The notes: generated by a model not told the origin, from the letters alone. 64,000 nucleotides of DNA from Chloroflexi bacterium HGW-Chloroflexi-2 (GCA_002840735.1 PHBY01000010.1:1-64000); one strand, 5' to 3'. Positions 54,107 to 63,348 are shown, numbered from the stretch's first letter. A program made the numbers and translations.

Positions 54107-54763
54107 TTATTGTTCTGCCAATAGTCCTTCAATCATTTCAGACAAATAACTGGTTGGTGGCGGTCCAATGATCACCTCTCCATTAACCAGGAACGCCGGG
54201 GTATAGCTCAAACCATAATCCCCAGCTAGATTCATACTATGAACAACTTTATTCATGTAAAAACCCTGATCAACACAGGTATTAAATTTTTCAGCATCCA
54301 GATCCAACATCTTGGCATACGATTTCAGTCCCTCATCCGAGAAACCAATAGGGTTTTCAAATAACAGATCGTGATATTCCCAAAATTTACCCTGGTCAAA
54401 AGCGCATTGAGCAGCGTTGGCAGCTGTCCGTGAAGCGCTGCTGATGTGAGCATTATCCCGCCAGATAAATTTCACTTTACCTTCATAAAGCGCGAGTATC
54501 TCCTCCAGCACCCCGGCATTATGCCAGAGCTTGCACCCACCACAGGCATAATCACCATACTCGATGATGGTAATGGGGGCATTTTCGGTTCCTAAGAACG
54601 GATCGAGCGCAAGACGTTCTTCAGGCACAGAGGGATATTGCTTTTTTGGATATAGAATTGCTACGATCACCAGGACAAAAATGATGGAAGCAACGAATAT
54701 GATTGCTTTATTATCATTCCAGATATTTTGCAATCTTAGTTTGAGAGGTAAATTTACTTTCAT
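54107..54763 (-). CDS. DsbA/BdbD-like thiol-disulfide oxidoreductase, membrane-anchored
   Basis: 218 residues. One N-terminal membrane helix (about 18-38), then a thioredoxin-fold DsbA domain with active site CGGC in YGDYACGGCKLWH (about 74-77), the helical insert with two further Cys (CAFDQGK, NTCVDQG), and cis-Pro loop YTPAFLVNG. It acts outside the cytoplasmic membrane, forming or rearranging disulfides. The paired Cys in the solute-binding lipoproteins of this window are the sort of substrate it could act on, though no direct link is shown. No DsbB/VKOR partner is adjacent. Confidence 0.87.
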   Translation of the reverse strand: MKVNLPLKLRLQNIWNDNKAIIFVASIIFVLVIVAILYPKKQYPSVPEERLALDPFLGTENAPITIIEYGDYACGGCKLWHNAGVLEEILALYEGKVKFIWRDNAHISSASRTAANAAQCAFDQGKFWEYHDLLFENPIGFSDEGLKSYAKMLDLDAEKFNTCVDQGFYMNKVVHSMNLAGDYGLSYTPAFLVNGEVIIGPPPTSYLSEMIEGLLAEQ

Positions 54764-55087
54764 ACTCCCTTTTTTACCTTAAGACAACTGAAAGGAAAAG
54801 AAATTGTTTAAGGTTAATAAAAAAAATGCAGGGACAACAAAATTATGATCTTCATCCTTACAACTCTGACAATCTACTTAATTATGTCCGCAACACCCAG
54901 CGAAAGTGGTATAACTTATGCTACCCCTGAAAAAGCAAGGCAAATAATAACAATTATTCTCAGCCTTTATTGGTATCGTAAACAATGCTGAGATTTTTGA
55001 AGTCCTTCTTTTTCCCATCGTTAATCCAAAAAATAACGATCGTGACAATAAAAGTTATTATTTACTGGTTAGTTAAAGGAGTATGAT
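54764..55087 (+). promoter_or_regulatory. Leader region of the TerC-family gene
   Basis: About 320 bases containing a 34-codon open frame (54826-54930, no good ribosome-binding site) and the terminator-like hairpin listed separately. Mn-responsive yybP-ykoY elements often precede such genes, but I cannot find their conserved core here. Confidence 0.3.
54958..54998 (+). terminator. Terminator-like hairpin in the TerC leader
   Basis: TCTCAGC, 22-base loop, GCTGAGA, then five T. It lies about 90 bases before the TerC start and so is a candidate attenuator, or the end of a short upstream transcript. Confidence 0.5.
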
Positions 55088-55957
55088 ATGGATTGGTCGT
55101 TTATAGCAATTGTTTTACAACTGATTTTTTTGGAGGGGATTTTATCATTGGATAATGCAGCCGTTTTAGGCGCAATGGTCTCCAGATTACCGGAACATGA
55201 ACGCGTCCAATGGCCGAAAAGACTGGCAAAAATTGGTCACCTTCTGGATAAACCGTTGGGTTTTCAACGAACGGCAGCACTGCGTGTTGGTTTGATCGGC
55301 GCTTATGGTGGCCGCATCATCATGCTATTTCTGGCAAGCTACATTATTCAAAACCCCTGGTTAAAAATCTTAGGGGCGGCCTATTTGATTCGACTGGCAC
55401 TGGATGATTTAGGCGCTCCCGGACATGAAGGCAGTGAAGAAGATGCCATGCGCCCGCTTAAGAAACAGGGGTTTTGGCTAACTGTGCTCAACGTGGAACT
55501 CATGGACCTGGCATTCAGTCTGGACAATGTTGTGGCAGCTGTTTCGCTTTCAGACCAGATCTGGGTAGTCATTCTGGGTGTTGCCATTGGTATCCTGATT
55601 ATGCGCTTTGCTGCCGGTATTTTCAGTTCAGTAGTTCTACGTTTTCCGGTATTGAAAACAGCTGCATATATCCTGATTTTGAATATTGGTGTCGAAATTT
55701 TATTAGAAGAATTTGCTGGTATTCACTTCAATGATTGGATGCGTTTTGGAATTTCAATTGGAACAATCGTATTAGCGATTGCGTATTCGAGATTTAAATT
55801 TTTACAGATATTTCGCCCCTTCTTCATCTGGCTCAGTCAGGGTTTTGCATTGCTGAATGGGTTGGTCTCCTGGATATTCGCCCCCCTCAAAGGTGCATTG
55901 AACCTTATTATTCATTTGTTCAAAAAACCTGTACCAGTAAAAATTAAAACTTCTTGA
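55088..55957 (+). CDS. TerC/YkoY-family membrane protein (probable metal exporter)
   Basis: 289 residues; AAAGGAG precedes the ATG. About seven to eight membrane helices. The TerC family signature pair is EGILSLDNA (about 16-24) and ELMDLAFSLDNVVAA (about 138-152), whose acidic residues and Asn bind metal. A soluble loop lies around 110-125. Family members export Mn(II) and help metallate secreted proteins. It stands alone, convergent with a GNAT gene, sharing a two-way terminator. Confidence 0.87.
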   Translation: MDWSFIAIVLQLIFLEGILSLDNAAVLGAMVSRLPEHERVQWPKRLAKIGHLLDKPLGFQRTAALRVGLIGAYGGRIIMLFLASYIIQNPWLKILGAAYLIRLALDDLGAPGHEGSEEDAMRPLKKQGFWLTVLNVELMDLAFSLDNVVAAVSLSDQIWVVILGVAIGILIMRFAAGIFSSVVLRFPVLKTAAYILILNIGVEILLEEFAGIHFNDWMRFGISIGTIVLAIAYSRFKFLQIFRPFFIWLSQGFALLNGLVSWIFAPLKGALNLIIHLFKKPVPVKIKTS

Positions 55958-55965
55958 AAACTTAT

Positions 55966-55995
55966 TGGCTTTGCAGGGATTAATTTGCAAAGCCA
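55966..55995. terminator. Bidirectional terminator between TerC and GNAT genes
   Basis: TGGCTTTGCA, ten-base loop, TGCAAAGCCA, followed by TTTATTT on the + strand. It lies between two convergent stops. Confidence 0.7.
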
Positions 55996-56000
55996 TTTAT

Positions 56001-56438
56001 TTATAATTCTTTTTCCATCCAAAGCACCTGAGTAGTCCCAAAATAATTCGTGGGTAATCCTGCAGTTCTAAATCCCATTCTTTCAAAATAAGCAGTGGTG
56101 TTGAGCCGCGACATACAGCCAATCACATGGTACCCTTTTTCTCTGGCAGCTTGTTCAACGGTATCCATTAACAATCTACCAATTCCTTTTTTCTGATATC
56201 CAGGGTCAATTGCTAAATGAGAGACCCAGCCCACCCCTTCCGTTTTCTCAAACATTTTGATCACACCAACAACTTTTCCTTTTTCATCATCAACTGCCAT
56301 GAAATGCTGGCTGATCGGTTCATAATCATCTTTTTCGGTATCCTTTGGCTGTCCCCAGGGAGCTCGTAAGACACGGTATCGTAGATCGTAATATGCTTTA
56401 AAGTCATCTCTTGTTTGTGGAATCTTTATAATTATCAT
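56001..56438 (-). CDS. GNAT N-acetyltransferase
   Basis: 145 residues, complete single-domain GNAT. It opens with YDLRYRVLRAPWGQP, has central VSHLAIDPGYQKKGIGRLLM (the acetyl-CoA pyrophosphate loop QKKGIG), then AREKGYHVIGCMSR and YFERMGF. The RYRVLRAPWGQP start is common in the ElaA-like group. The acceptor is unknown. Convergent with the TerC gene. Confidence 0.87.
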   Translation of the reverse strand: MIIIKIPQTRDDFKAYYDLRYRVLRAPWGQPKDTEKDDYEPISQHFMAVDDEKGKVVGVIKMFEKTEGVGWVSHLAIDPGYQKKGIGRLLMDTVEQAAREKGYHVIGCMSRLNTTAYFERMGFRTAGLPTNYFGTTQVLWMEKEL

Positions 56439-56726
56439 CTTTGATTCTCCTCAGGTTTTCTGAAAAAACACAAATAAATGGATTTTTATTGTTATACACT
56501 AAATTCTGTGTAATTGTGTAAAATTTGCATTATCTTCTCAATGGAGATGATTCTATTACTTTTATCACTTTTTCGGGGAATTTTGTGACATGGAAAGAAC
56601 TCTTTTATGCTATTATAATATAACAGCGTTTCACTAAATTTTATCCATTATTTTATTGGCACAATTAATGTTAATCAAATTCATGCAAATATTTCCATCA
56701 TTAACAGATGATATCTATCGGCAATA
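56439..56726 (+). promoter_or_regulatory. Promoter and leader region of the BMP transporter operon
   Basis: TTGTGA (56583-56588), 17-base spacer, TATGCT (56606-56611) is a modest promoter candidate, with TATAAT at 56614 as an alternative -10. This gives a leader of about 165 bases that ends in the terminator-like hairpin. No purine riboswitch core recognised. Confidence 0.35.
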
Positions 56727-56757
56727 AGGGGGAACTTTACGTGTTCCCTCTTTTTTA
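56727..56757 (+). terminator. Attenuator-like intrinsic terminator before the BMP gene
   Basis: AGGGGGAAC, seven-base loop, GTTCCCTCT (one G-U), then a T run, 27 bases before the BMP start. A terminator here would stop transcription before the operon unless overridden. Confidence 0.65.
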
Positions 56758-56784
56758 TTCATACCCTATTAAAGGAGTTTAGAA

Positions 56785-57795
56785 ATGGGAAGAAGTAAAA
56801 TCGTTTTAGTTACTGTATTGGTTTTGTTGTCATTACTGGCAACGCAATGTGCTCCAGCAGCACCGGTTGAAGAAGCACCGGAAGCGAAAGTCTGGAAGTT
56901 AGCCGCCATTTTTCCTGGCGTCATCACAGACGCTGATTACAATACCCTCGCTTATGAAGGTATCGTTGGTTTACAGAAAGAAACCGGCATTGAAACTGCT
57001 TATTCCGAAAGTGTCGCTGTGCCGGATGTAGACCGTGTTATGCGTGAATACATCGATGCTGGTTTCAATATCATCTGGACGCATGGTGGTCAATTCGTTA
57101 CCCAGACCGCTGACCTGGCTGTCCAATTCCCGGAAGTTGTCTTCATTGCAGAAGGTGATGCACCATTGGAAAGCTCACCTGCCAATTTATGGTTCATTGA
57201 CCGCAATTTCCATGTTGGTTACTACGCCATTGGTGCAGTTGCAGCCCGTGCTTCCAAAACCGGCAAAATTGGTTATTTAGGTGGATTAACCCTGCCCTTC
57301 TCATACGCTGAAGCGCACGCTGTTCAACAGGCTGTTGCTGATTCAGGGCTGGACGTGGAAGTAAAGATGGTATGGGCTGGTGATTTCAATGATCCCACCA
57401 AAGCCCGTCAGGTTGCTGACGCTCTGATTGCTGAAGGCGTTGATGTGATTATGGGTTCCCTCAATCTGGGAATGTTCGGTTTATTTGAAGCTGTAAAAGC
57501 ATCTTCCAACCAAGTGCTCGTAACCGCCAAATACACCGACAAATCATCCTACGCTCCAGAGAACTACATTACTGCTTTTATTTATGATTTCACCATTCCG
57601 TTGAAATCAATTTATGATAGCGTGCAGGCTGGACAATTAGGTGGATATTACCCACTTGGTTTCGATACCGGTGCATTAATCCAAACCCCTCTGCAGAATG
57701 TTGATCCTGATGTTGCGACTGAAGTTGAAGCCATCATCGCTGATGTAGTCAGTGGAAAAATCCAGGTTGTCAAAGACACCAGCGAAATCAAATAA
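56785..57795 (+). CDS. BMP-family nucleoside-binding lipoprotein
   Basis: 336 residues; AAAGGAG precedes the ATG. Lipobox LATQC. The Med/BMP family core appears as KLAAIFPGVITDADYNTLAYEG, then WTHGGQF, FIDRNFHVGYYAIGAVAA, KIGYLGG and DVIMGSLNLG. Proteins of this family bind purine nucleosides or related ligands for an ABC importer. The following genes supply the ATPase and two permeases, so this is a full importer set. Confidence 0.9.
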   Translation: MGRSKIVLVTVLVLLSLLATQCAPAAPVEEAPEAKVWKLAAIFPGVITDADYNTLAYEGIVGLQKETGIETAYSESVAVPDVDRVMREYIDAGFNIIWTHGGQFVTQTADLAVQFPEVVFIAEGDAPLESSPANLWFIDRNFHVGYYAIGAVAARASKTGKIGYLGGLTLPFSYAEAHAVQQAVADSGLDVEVKMVWAGDFNDPTKARQVADALIAEGVDVIMGSLNLGMFGLFEAVKASSNQVLVTAKYTDKSSYAPENYITAFIYDFTIPLKSIYDSVQAGQLGGYYPLGFDTGALIQTPLQNVDPDVATEVEAIIADVVSGKIQVVKDTSEIK

Positions 57796-57819
57796 TCTAT
57801 AGCAAATATTGTTACCAAC

Positions 57820-57850
57820 ACCGTGCGTTGCCATCATGACAACGCACGGT
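57820..57850 (+). repeat. Perfect 11-bp hairpin between binding-protein and ATPase genes
   Basis: ACCGTGCGTTG, nine-base loop, CAACGCACGGT, 25 bases past the BMP stop, no T run. This placement is typical of structures that raise the amount of binding protein relative to the membrane components. Confidence 0.7.
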
Positions 57851-57928
57851 CATTAGCAGCATGAGCCTGGAAGCGCTCAAACCTTTATTAATAGCAATTC
57901 TTACCGGGCTTAAAGGTATTTCAAAGTT

Positions 57929-59506
57929 ATGGAAAAAAAAACAATCCTTGAACTTAAGAATGTACGCAAAGTTTTTGGACAAATCGTAGCCCTTGACAGT
58001 GTTTCATTTGCATTGAAAAGAGGTGAAATCCACGGTTTGTTAGGGGGTAATGGCGCTGGCAAGACTACCTTGATGAATATATTATACGGCCTTTATCGCA
58101 AAGATGAAGGTGAAATTTTATTACGTGATCAGGCAGTCAGCATTCAAGGTCCACGCGATGCCATTAATCAGGGCATTGGCATGGTTCACCAGCACTTTTT
58201 ACAAATAAGCAATTTTACGGTATTGGAAAATATCATTCTCGGTACCGATGTAAAAAACAAGTACACCATGAAAATGGATCAAGAAGCTGAGAAAGTAAAA
58301 GAACTTTGCCAGCGTTTTGGTTTGAATGTAAATTTGAATGACATGATCAGCACTTTGACTGTTGGTGCTCGTCAGAAAGTTGAAATTCTAAAAGCGCTTT
58401 ATCGGGGTGTAGATATCCTTATATTGGATGAACCAACCACCAATTTAACCCCACAGGAAGTAGATGCTCTCTTCGTATCTTTACGGGTGATGGTCAATGA
58501 CGGTCTTAGTATTGTGTTTATCACCCACAAATTACGCGAAGTCTTGAGTGTATGTGACCGCATCACAGTATTACGGGAAGGCAAAAATATCACCACTCTG
58601 GATCGCAAAGATGCCTCAGAGGAAGTGTTTGTGCGTGCCATGGTGGGTGAAAAAATGGACATTGAAAACTCCATTTATTTTGCAACTGAAGTGCGACAGA
58701 CTTTCGATCGAACCAGTGTTGAAGCGCCTAAGCTGAAATTAGAAAATGTGAATTTGATTTCTCAGGATGGTATTCCACGCTTGAAGGATGTCAATCTGGA
58801 GGTCTTTGGTGGTGAAATCGTTGGGATTGCCGGTGTTGCCGGCAATGGTCAACGTGAGTTGGCAGAAGTTGTTACTGGCGTGGTTCCTGTTAGCAATGGC
58901 AAAAAAATCTATCTGGGTGATGATGTCACCAGCAAAACCAACGAGGATTTGCTCAGTTCCGGTTTTTCCTACATTCCCGAAGATCGCCTCAGCGATGGTT
59001 TCCTGCCAAAAGCGACTGTCGCCCAGAATTTAATTCTTGGACAGCACCGCATAAAACCTTACAGTGATGGCAGGTTCATCAACTGGAAAACCGTTTATGC
59101 TGAAACAACCAAAAACATCAAAGAATACAATATTAAAACCAATGGCCCAGGAGATATTGGTGGAAACTTATCCGGTGGAAACATCCAACGTGTTCTGATT
59201 GCCCGTGCATTTTCCATGGACTCACAGGTAATGGTTGCTCACAACCCCACGCGTGGTCTCGATATCCCCTCCATGGATTTTGTTTACCAGAAGATGTTAG
59301 CCCGTCGGGAAGCGCAATTGGCAACTTTGCTAATTTCGGAAGATTTAGATGAATTGATGCGTATCAGCGACCGAATTGCGGTCATATTCCGTGGACAAAT
59401 TTTGGGTGTGCTTGCACGCGATGAATTTGACAAATATGCTATTGGACGTTTGATGAGTGGTATCACATCCGAAAATCAACCTACAGAGGAGAAAAACTTG
59501 CCATGA
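57929..59506 (+). CDS. BMP-type nucleoside ABC transporter ATPase (two ATPase domains)
   Basis: 525 residues with duplicated ATPase domains. Domain 1: Walker A GGNGAGKTT, signature LTVGARQKVEIL, Walker B ILILDEPTT. Domain 2: the degenerate Walker A GVAGNGQREL, signature LSGGNIQRVLIARA and a changed Walker B region (VMVAHNPTRGLD). This asymmetry is normal for YufO/NupO-like ATPases of the ribose/nucleoside class. The stop overlaps the permease start as ATGA. Confidence 0.92.
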   Translation: MEKKTILELKNVRKVFGQIVALDSVSFALKRGEIHGLLGGNGAGKTTLMNILYGLYRKDEGEILLRDQAVSIQGPRDAINQGIGMVHQHFLQISNFTVLENIILGTDVKNKYTMKMDQEAEKVKELCQRFGLNVNLNDMISTLTVGARQKVEILKALYRGVDILILDEPTTNLTPQEVDALFVSLRVMVNDGLSIVFITHKLREVLSVCDRITVLREGKNITTLDRKDASEEVFVRAMVGEKMDIENSIYFATEVRQTFDRTSVEAPKLKLENVNLISQDGIPRLKDVNLEVFGGEIVGIAGVAGNGQRELAEVVTGVVPVSNGKKIYLGDDVTSKTNEDLLSSGFSYIPEDRLSDGFLPKATVAQNLILGQHRIKPYSDGRFINWKTVYAETTKNIKEYNIKTNGPGDIGGNLSGGNIQRVLIARAFSMDSQVMVAHNPTRGLDIPSMDFVYQKMLARREAQLATLLISEDLDELMRISDRIAVIFRGQILGVLARDEFDKYAIGRLMSGITSENQPTEEKNLP

Positions 59507-60510
59507 CAATTGCGAAAAAGATCTTACCTTACTTGCTTGCCGTGGTGGCTTCTTTTGTCGCGGCTGGTATCTTTATTTCTTTGATGGGCTTTGATGTTTT
59601 CAAAGCTTATCAAACCATCTTGTTCACTTCCTTTAGAACGCCGAATGGTTTCATCCAGACATTGCTCAAATTCATTCCTCTGACTTTGTTAGCCCTGGCA
59701 TTCACCATTCCTCTCAATGCTGGTAAATTTAATATCGGTGGCGAAGGTCAGATGATGGCCGGTGGTATTGGTGCAGCTGCAATGGGCATCATGTTTGCTG
59801 ATTTACCCGCGATTATTTTATTACCACTTGTTATTTTGGGCGGTGTGGTCGCTGGTGCATTATGGGGTCTGGTCCCGGCTTGGTTACTGTATAAATTCAA
59901 TATCAATGAAATCCTCACCACTGTATTGTTCAACTTCATTGCCTTATTCCTGATCGACTATGTGTGTACAGGACCATGGCGTGATCCGGCAGCAGGTCAT
60001 CCAACCACTGTTTTGATTGGTCGTGGCGGTTGGTTGCCTATGTTGGTGAATAATCCCCCATTACATTCTGGTATCATCCTGGCTGTTTTAGTCGCGATCG
60101 GTGTATACATCTACACATCCCGTACCACCGGTGGCTTTGAATTGATTGCCACTGGAGCTAATCCCCGTGCAGCCGGAGTGTTTGGCATCAATACCCGCAG
60201 AATGTTCGTGCTCTCGCTGATCCTGGGTGGCGCAGTGGCTGGTCTGGCTGGTGCATTCGAAGTGGCCGGTAACCAACATCGCCTGATAGAAGGCATGCAA
60301 TCCAATTTCCTGCAGCTTGGTATGATCATCGGTCTAATTTCCAGAGGAAATAATGGAGCAGTTCCTTTTGTTGCTTTCATGATTGCTGTTCTGGAGGTAG
60401 GCGCCAGCGCGATGCAACGTACCATGATGATACCGGTTGAAATGGTATTCATAGTGGAAGCATTAATATTACTTTTCGTCCTCTTATCGGACGTTGTCAG
60501 GAGAAAATAA
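59503..60510 (+). CDS. BMP-type nucleoside ABC transporter permease 1
   Basis: 335 residues, eight to ten hydrophobic segments. NIGGEGQMMAGGIGAAAMG and LIATGANPRAAGVFGINT are typical of the YufP/NupP permease. It overlaps the ATPase gene by four bases and is followed three bases later by its partner permease. Confidence 0.92.
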   Translation: MTIAKKILPYLLAVVASFVAAGIFISLMGFDVFKAYQTILFTSFRTPNGFIQTLLKFIPLTLLALAFTIPLNAGKFNIGGEGQMMAGGIGAAAMGIMFADLPAIILLPLVILGGVVAGALWGLVPAWLLYKFNINEILTTVLFNFIALFLIDYVCTGPWRDPAAGHPTTVLIGRGGWLPMLVNNPPLHSGIILAVLVAIGVYIYTSRTTGGFELIATGANPRAAGVFGINTRRMFVLSLILGGAVAGLAGAFEVAGNQHRLIEGMQSNFLQLGMIIGLISRGNNGAVPFVAFMIAVLEVGASAMQRTMMIPVEMVFIVEALILLFVLLSDVVRRK

Positions 60511-60513
60511 ACG

Positions 60514-61446
60514 ATGGATACAATGATTATCGAATTCTTAAGATTAGTGCTCCTGTCGATGGTTCCCTTTGTTCTGGCTGGTCAAGGAACAATGTTAGGA
60601 GGTCGCACAGGTGTGTTCAATGTTGCTCAGGAAGGTATGATGCTGGTTGGCGCGTCCGTTGGATTTCTGGTTAGTTTCTTCTCTGGTAGCATTTTCCTGG
60701 GTATCATTGTCGCGATGTTATCAGGCGCACTTTTTGGTTTTGCCTTAGCATACTTCACCACCTCCCTGAAAATGAACCAATTCGTAATTGGTTTATCACT
60801 CTTTTTCATCGGGTTGGGTGTCTCAACCTTATTACCGAAGCTGATTCTCGGAATCACATTAACCCCCCCCCTGATACCAACATTAAAGAGTATTCCGATC
60901 CCTCTTTTAAGTCAGATACCATTTATTGGCCCCATTCTCTTCAAACAGAATATCCTTGTTTATGTTTCGGTATTGGTGTCAATCGGATTATGGTACTTTC
61001 TGTTCAGAACACAAAAAGGACTGGAATTACGATCTGTGGGTGAATATCCCATGACAGCAGATTCGCTGGGTATCAACACAACCAAAATGCGCTATTGGAG
61101 CACCATCATCGGCGGTATGCTGATTGGTATGGCCGGTGCTTACCTGCCCATGGTTTATGCCGGTACATTTACTGAAGGTATGACCATGGGACGCGGATGG
61201 TTAGCAATCGCACTGACGTTCTTTGGCGGTTGGAGCCCATTACCCATACTGTACGGTTCATTATTTTTCTCCGCCATTGAAGTTTTGGCATTCCGAGTGC
61301 AGGTTATCGGTAGCTTCTTACCTTACCAGATCCTGCAAATGTTCCCCTACATTGCCACGATCCTGGTCATGATTTTTACCTTCAAACGCTCCCGTGTACC
61401 CGCTTTCCTGGGTAATAATTACGATCGCGAAAAGCGATCGTTGTAG
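60514..61446 (+). CDS. BMP-type nucleoside ABC transporter permease 2
   Basis: 310 residues with eight or so membrane segments. GQGTMLGGRTGVFNVAQEG and LRSVGEYPMTADSLGINT match the YufQ/NupQ type. It completes a heterodimeric permease for uptake of nucleosides. A strong terminator follows 25 bases after the stop. Confidence 0.92.
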   Translation: MDTMIIEFLRLVLLSMVPFVLAGQGTMLGGRTGVFNVAQEGMMLVGASVGFLVSFFSGSIFLGIIVAMLSGALFGFALAYFTTSLKMNQFVIGLSLFFIGLGVSTLLPKLILGITLTPPLIPTLKSIPIPLLSQIPFIGPILFKQNILVYVSVLVSIGLWYFLFRTQKGLELRSVGEYPMTADSLGINTTKMRYWSTIIGGMLIGMAGAYLPMVYAGTFTEGMTMGRGWLAIALTFFGGWSPLPILYGSLFFSAIEVLAFRVQVIGSFLPYQILQMFPYIATILVMIFTFKRSRVPAFLGNNYDREKRSL

Positions 61447-61466
61447 CGAATTAAAACGATACATCA

Positions 61467-61498
61467 AAAATGGTTGGCAGTTTGCCAGCCATTTTTTT
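61467..61498 (+). terminator. Intrinsic terminator of the BMP transporter operon
   Basis: TGGTTGGCA, loop GTT, TGCCAGCCA, then seven T. Confidence 0.9.
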
Positions 61499-61548
61499 GT
61501 TTTTACATGTTGATCTTTCAATTCATAATCTAAATCATTGAAAACCAG

Positions 61549-61557
61549 TGCTATAAT
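61549..61557 (+). promoter_or_regulatory. Extended -10 promoter of gatCA
   Basis: TGCTATAAT, an extended -10 box 31 bases before gatC. No good -35 at the usual distance. Confidence 0.6.
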
Positions 61558-61588
61558 TACCCTCTCATTTCTCACTCGGAGTTTCCCC

Positions 61589-61885
61589 ATGCAGTTAACC
61601 ATCCAGGAAGTTGAACACATCGCAGAACTGGCAAAATTAGATTTATCGGATGAAGAAAAAGAACAATATCGTGAGCAGCTTTCTTCCATCCTTGCATATG
61701 CTGCCATGTTACAAAACGTGGATACCGGCGATATTCCGCCTACCGCTTCCGTGCTTCCTGAGCGTTCTGTATTGCGTGAAGATGTTGTGCAGGAACCTCT
61801 CAGTCCCGAAACGGTCCTGCAAAATGCTCCCCACCAAAAAGAACAACAATTCAAAGTGCCCATCGTGATGGAGAATGGGCAATGA
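61589..61885 (+). CDS. gatC: Asp-tRNA(Asn)/Glu-tRNA(Gln) amidotransferase subunit C
   Basis: 98 residues from ATG 61589, which follows CGGAG; the in-frame ATG at 61538 precedes the promoter -10 and is rejected. It has the typical start LTIQEVEHIAELAKLDLSDEE and end QNAPHQKEQQFKVPIVMENG. It stabilises GatA and GatB in making Gln-tRNA or Asn-tRNA by transamidation. The stop overlaps gatA as ATGA. gatB is not in the window. Confidence 0.93.
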   Translation: MQLTIQEVEHIAELAKLDLSDEEKEQYREQLSSILAYAAMLQNVDTGDIPPTASVLPERSVLREDVVQEPLSPETVLQNAPHQKEQQFKVPIVMENGQ

Positions 61886-63348
61886 GCAACCTCAGCGATC
61901 TCTCAGTTCGCCAGGCACTGAAATTATTACAAAATGGCGATATTTCCAGTGTGGAGGTGACACAATCATATCTGGATCGTATCCAGACAGTTGAACCTCA
62001 GATCAAAGCATTTATCACCCTCACGCCAGAACTGGCAATTGCACAGGCGAAATCTGCCGATCAACTCCGAAAAAATAACCCTCTGGAGGATTTACCGGCA
62101 TTGTTGGGTCTTCCCATCGCGGTGAAGGATGTCCTCGCCCTGCAGAATGTGCGCTGTACCTGTGGCTCGCGCATCCTTGAAAATTTCATCCCACCGTATA
62201 CAGCCACGACCGTGCAACGTTTGCTGGATGCTGGCGTCGTCATTCTTGGCAAGACCAATACCGATGAATTTGCCATGGGCTCATCCACAGAGAATTCAGC
62301 CTACCAGACCACCCATAATCCCTGGAATCAAGCCCACGTTCCCGGCGGTTCTTCCGGTGGTTCAGCGGCGGCTGTCAGCGCTGGCATGGCACCCATCGCC
62401 CTGGGAAGTGATACCGGTGGTTCCGTTCGCCAACCGGCATCATTCTGCGGCATCACCGGATTGAAGCCCACCTATGGTCGGGTTTCGCGCTTTGGATTGA
62501 TTGCCTACGGATCCTCGTTGGACAGTGTCGGTATCTTTTCACGCTCAGCCAAAGACCTGGCGGTCATTTTTGAACAAATCGCCGGTCGTGATCCCAAAGA
62601 CGCCACCAGCATGGATATCCCCGTTCCTGGCATCCACCTGAATTCAAATACGGATCTCACGGGTGTTCGTATTGGTGTGCCAAAAGAATACTTCATCACT
62701 GGCATTCAGACAGATGTGGAAAAAAACGTACGCACTGCCATCCAGCATTTTGAGAGCCTGGGTGCGCAGATCGTAGAAATCAGTCTCCCACATACCGAAT
62801 ATGCTTTACCCGTCTATTATCTGATCGCGACAGCGGAAGCTTCAGCCAATTTGGCGCGTTTTGATGGCGTGCGCTATGGGTATTCAGCCGAGGAAACATC
62901 CTTGTGGGAACGCTTCAAGCACTCCCGCGGGCGTGGTTTCGGATCCGAGGTAAAACGCCGGATCATGCTGGGAACATATGCCCTTTCTGCCGGATACTAT
63001 GACGCCTATTATGGCCAGGCGCAGAAAGTGCGCACCCTTATCAAACGCGATTTCGAGCAGGCGTTTGAGCACGTCGATGCCATTGCCACCCCAGTCGCCC
63101 CCACCACAGCCTTCAAAATTGGGGAACATACCAACGATCCTCTGGCCATGTACCTGGAAGATATCTTCACATTACCGACCAATCTGGCAGGTGTGCCCGG
63201 TCTGGCGTTTCCGGTTGGCTTTGATCATCAGGGTTTGCCGGTGGGTATGCAGCTCATGGGTCCTCATTTTAAGGAAGAAACCCTGCTTAAGTTAGTGCAC
63301 GCCTATCAACTGAGCACACAGTGGCATAAGTCAATGCCTGATTTATAA
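61882..63348 (+). CDS. gatA: Asp-tRNA(Asn)/Glu-tRNA(Gln) amidotransferase subunit A
   Basis: 488 residues, full length. The amidase-signature catalytic triad is visible: Lys in LPIAVKDV (about 78), cis-Ser in GGSSGGSAAAV (about 154) and nucleophile Ser in GSDTGGSVRQPA (about 178). It releases ammonia from glutamine for the GatB site. Coupled to gatC. Confidence 0.95.
   Translation: MSNLSDLSVRQALKLLQNGDISSVEVTQSYLDRIQTVEPQIKAFITLTPELAIAQAKSADQLRKNNPLEDLPALLGLPIAVKDVLALQNVRCTCGSRILENFIPPYTATTVQRLLDAGVVILGKTNTDEFAMGSSTENSAYQTTHNPWNQAHVPGGSSGGSAAAVSAGMAPIALGSDTGGSVRQPASFCGITGLKPTYGRVSRFGLIAYGSSLDSVGIFSRSAKDLAVIFEQIAGRDPKDATSMDIPVPGIHLNSNTDLTGVRIGVPKEYFITGIQTDVEKNVRTAIQHFESLGAQIVEISLPHTEYALPVYYLIATAEASANLARFDGVRYGYSAEETSLWERFKHSRGRGFGSEVKRRIMLGTYALSAGYYDAYYGQAQKVRTLIKRDFEQAFEHVDAIATPVAPTTAFKIGEHTNDPLAMYLEDIFTLPTNLAGVPGLAFPVGFDHQGLPVGMQLMGPHFKEETLLKLVHAYQLSTQWHKSMPDL

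Noticed and set aside
54764-55087. yybP-ykoY Mn riboswitch in the TerC leader
   Set aside because: Expected conserved core elements could not be found by eye; only a terminator-like hairpin is supported.
56600-56784. Purine riboswitch before the BMP transporter
   Set aside because: The conserved three-way-junction loop sequences are not present.
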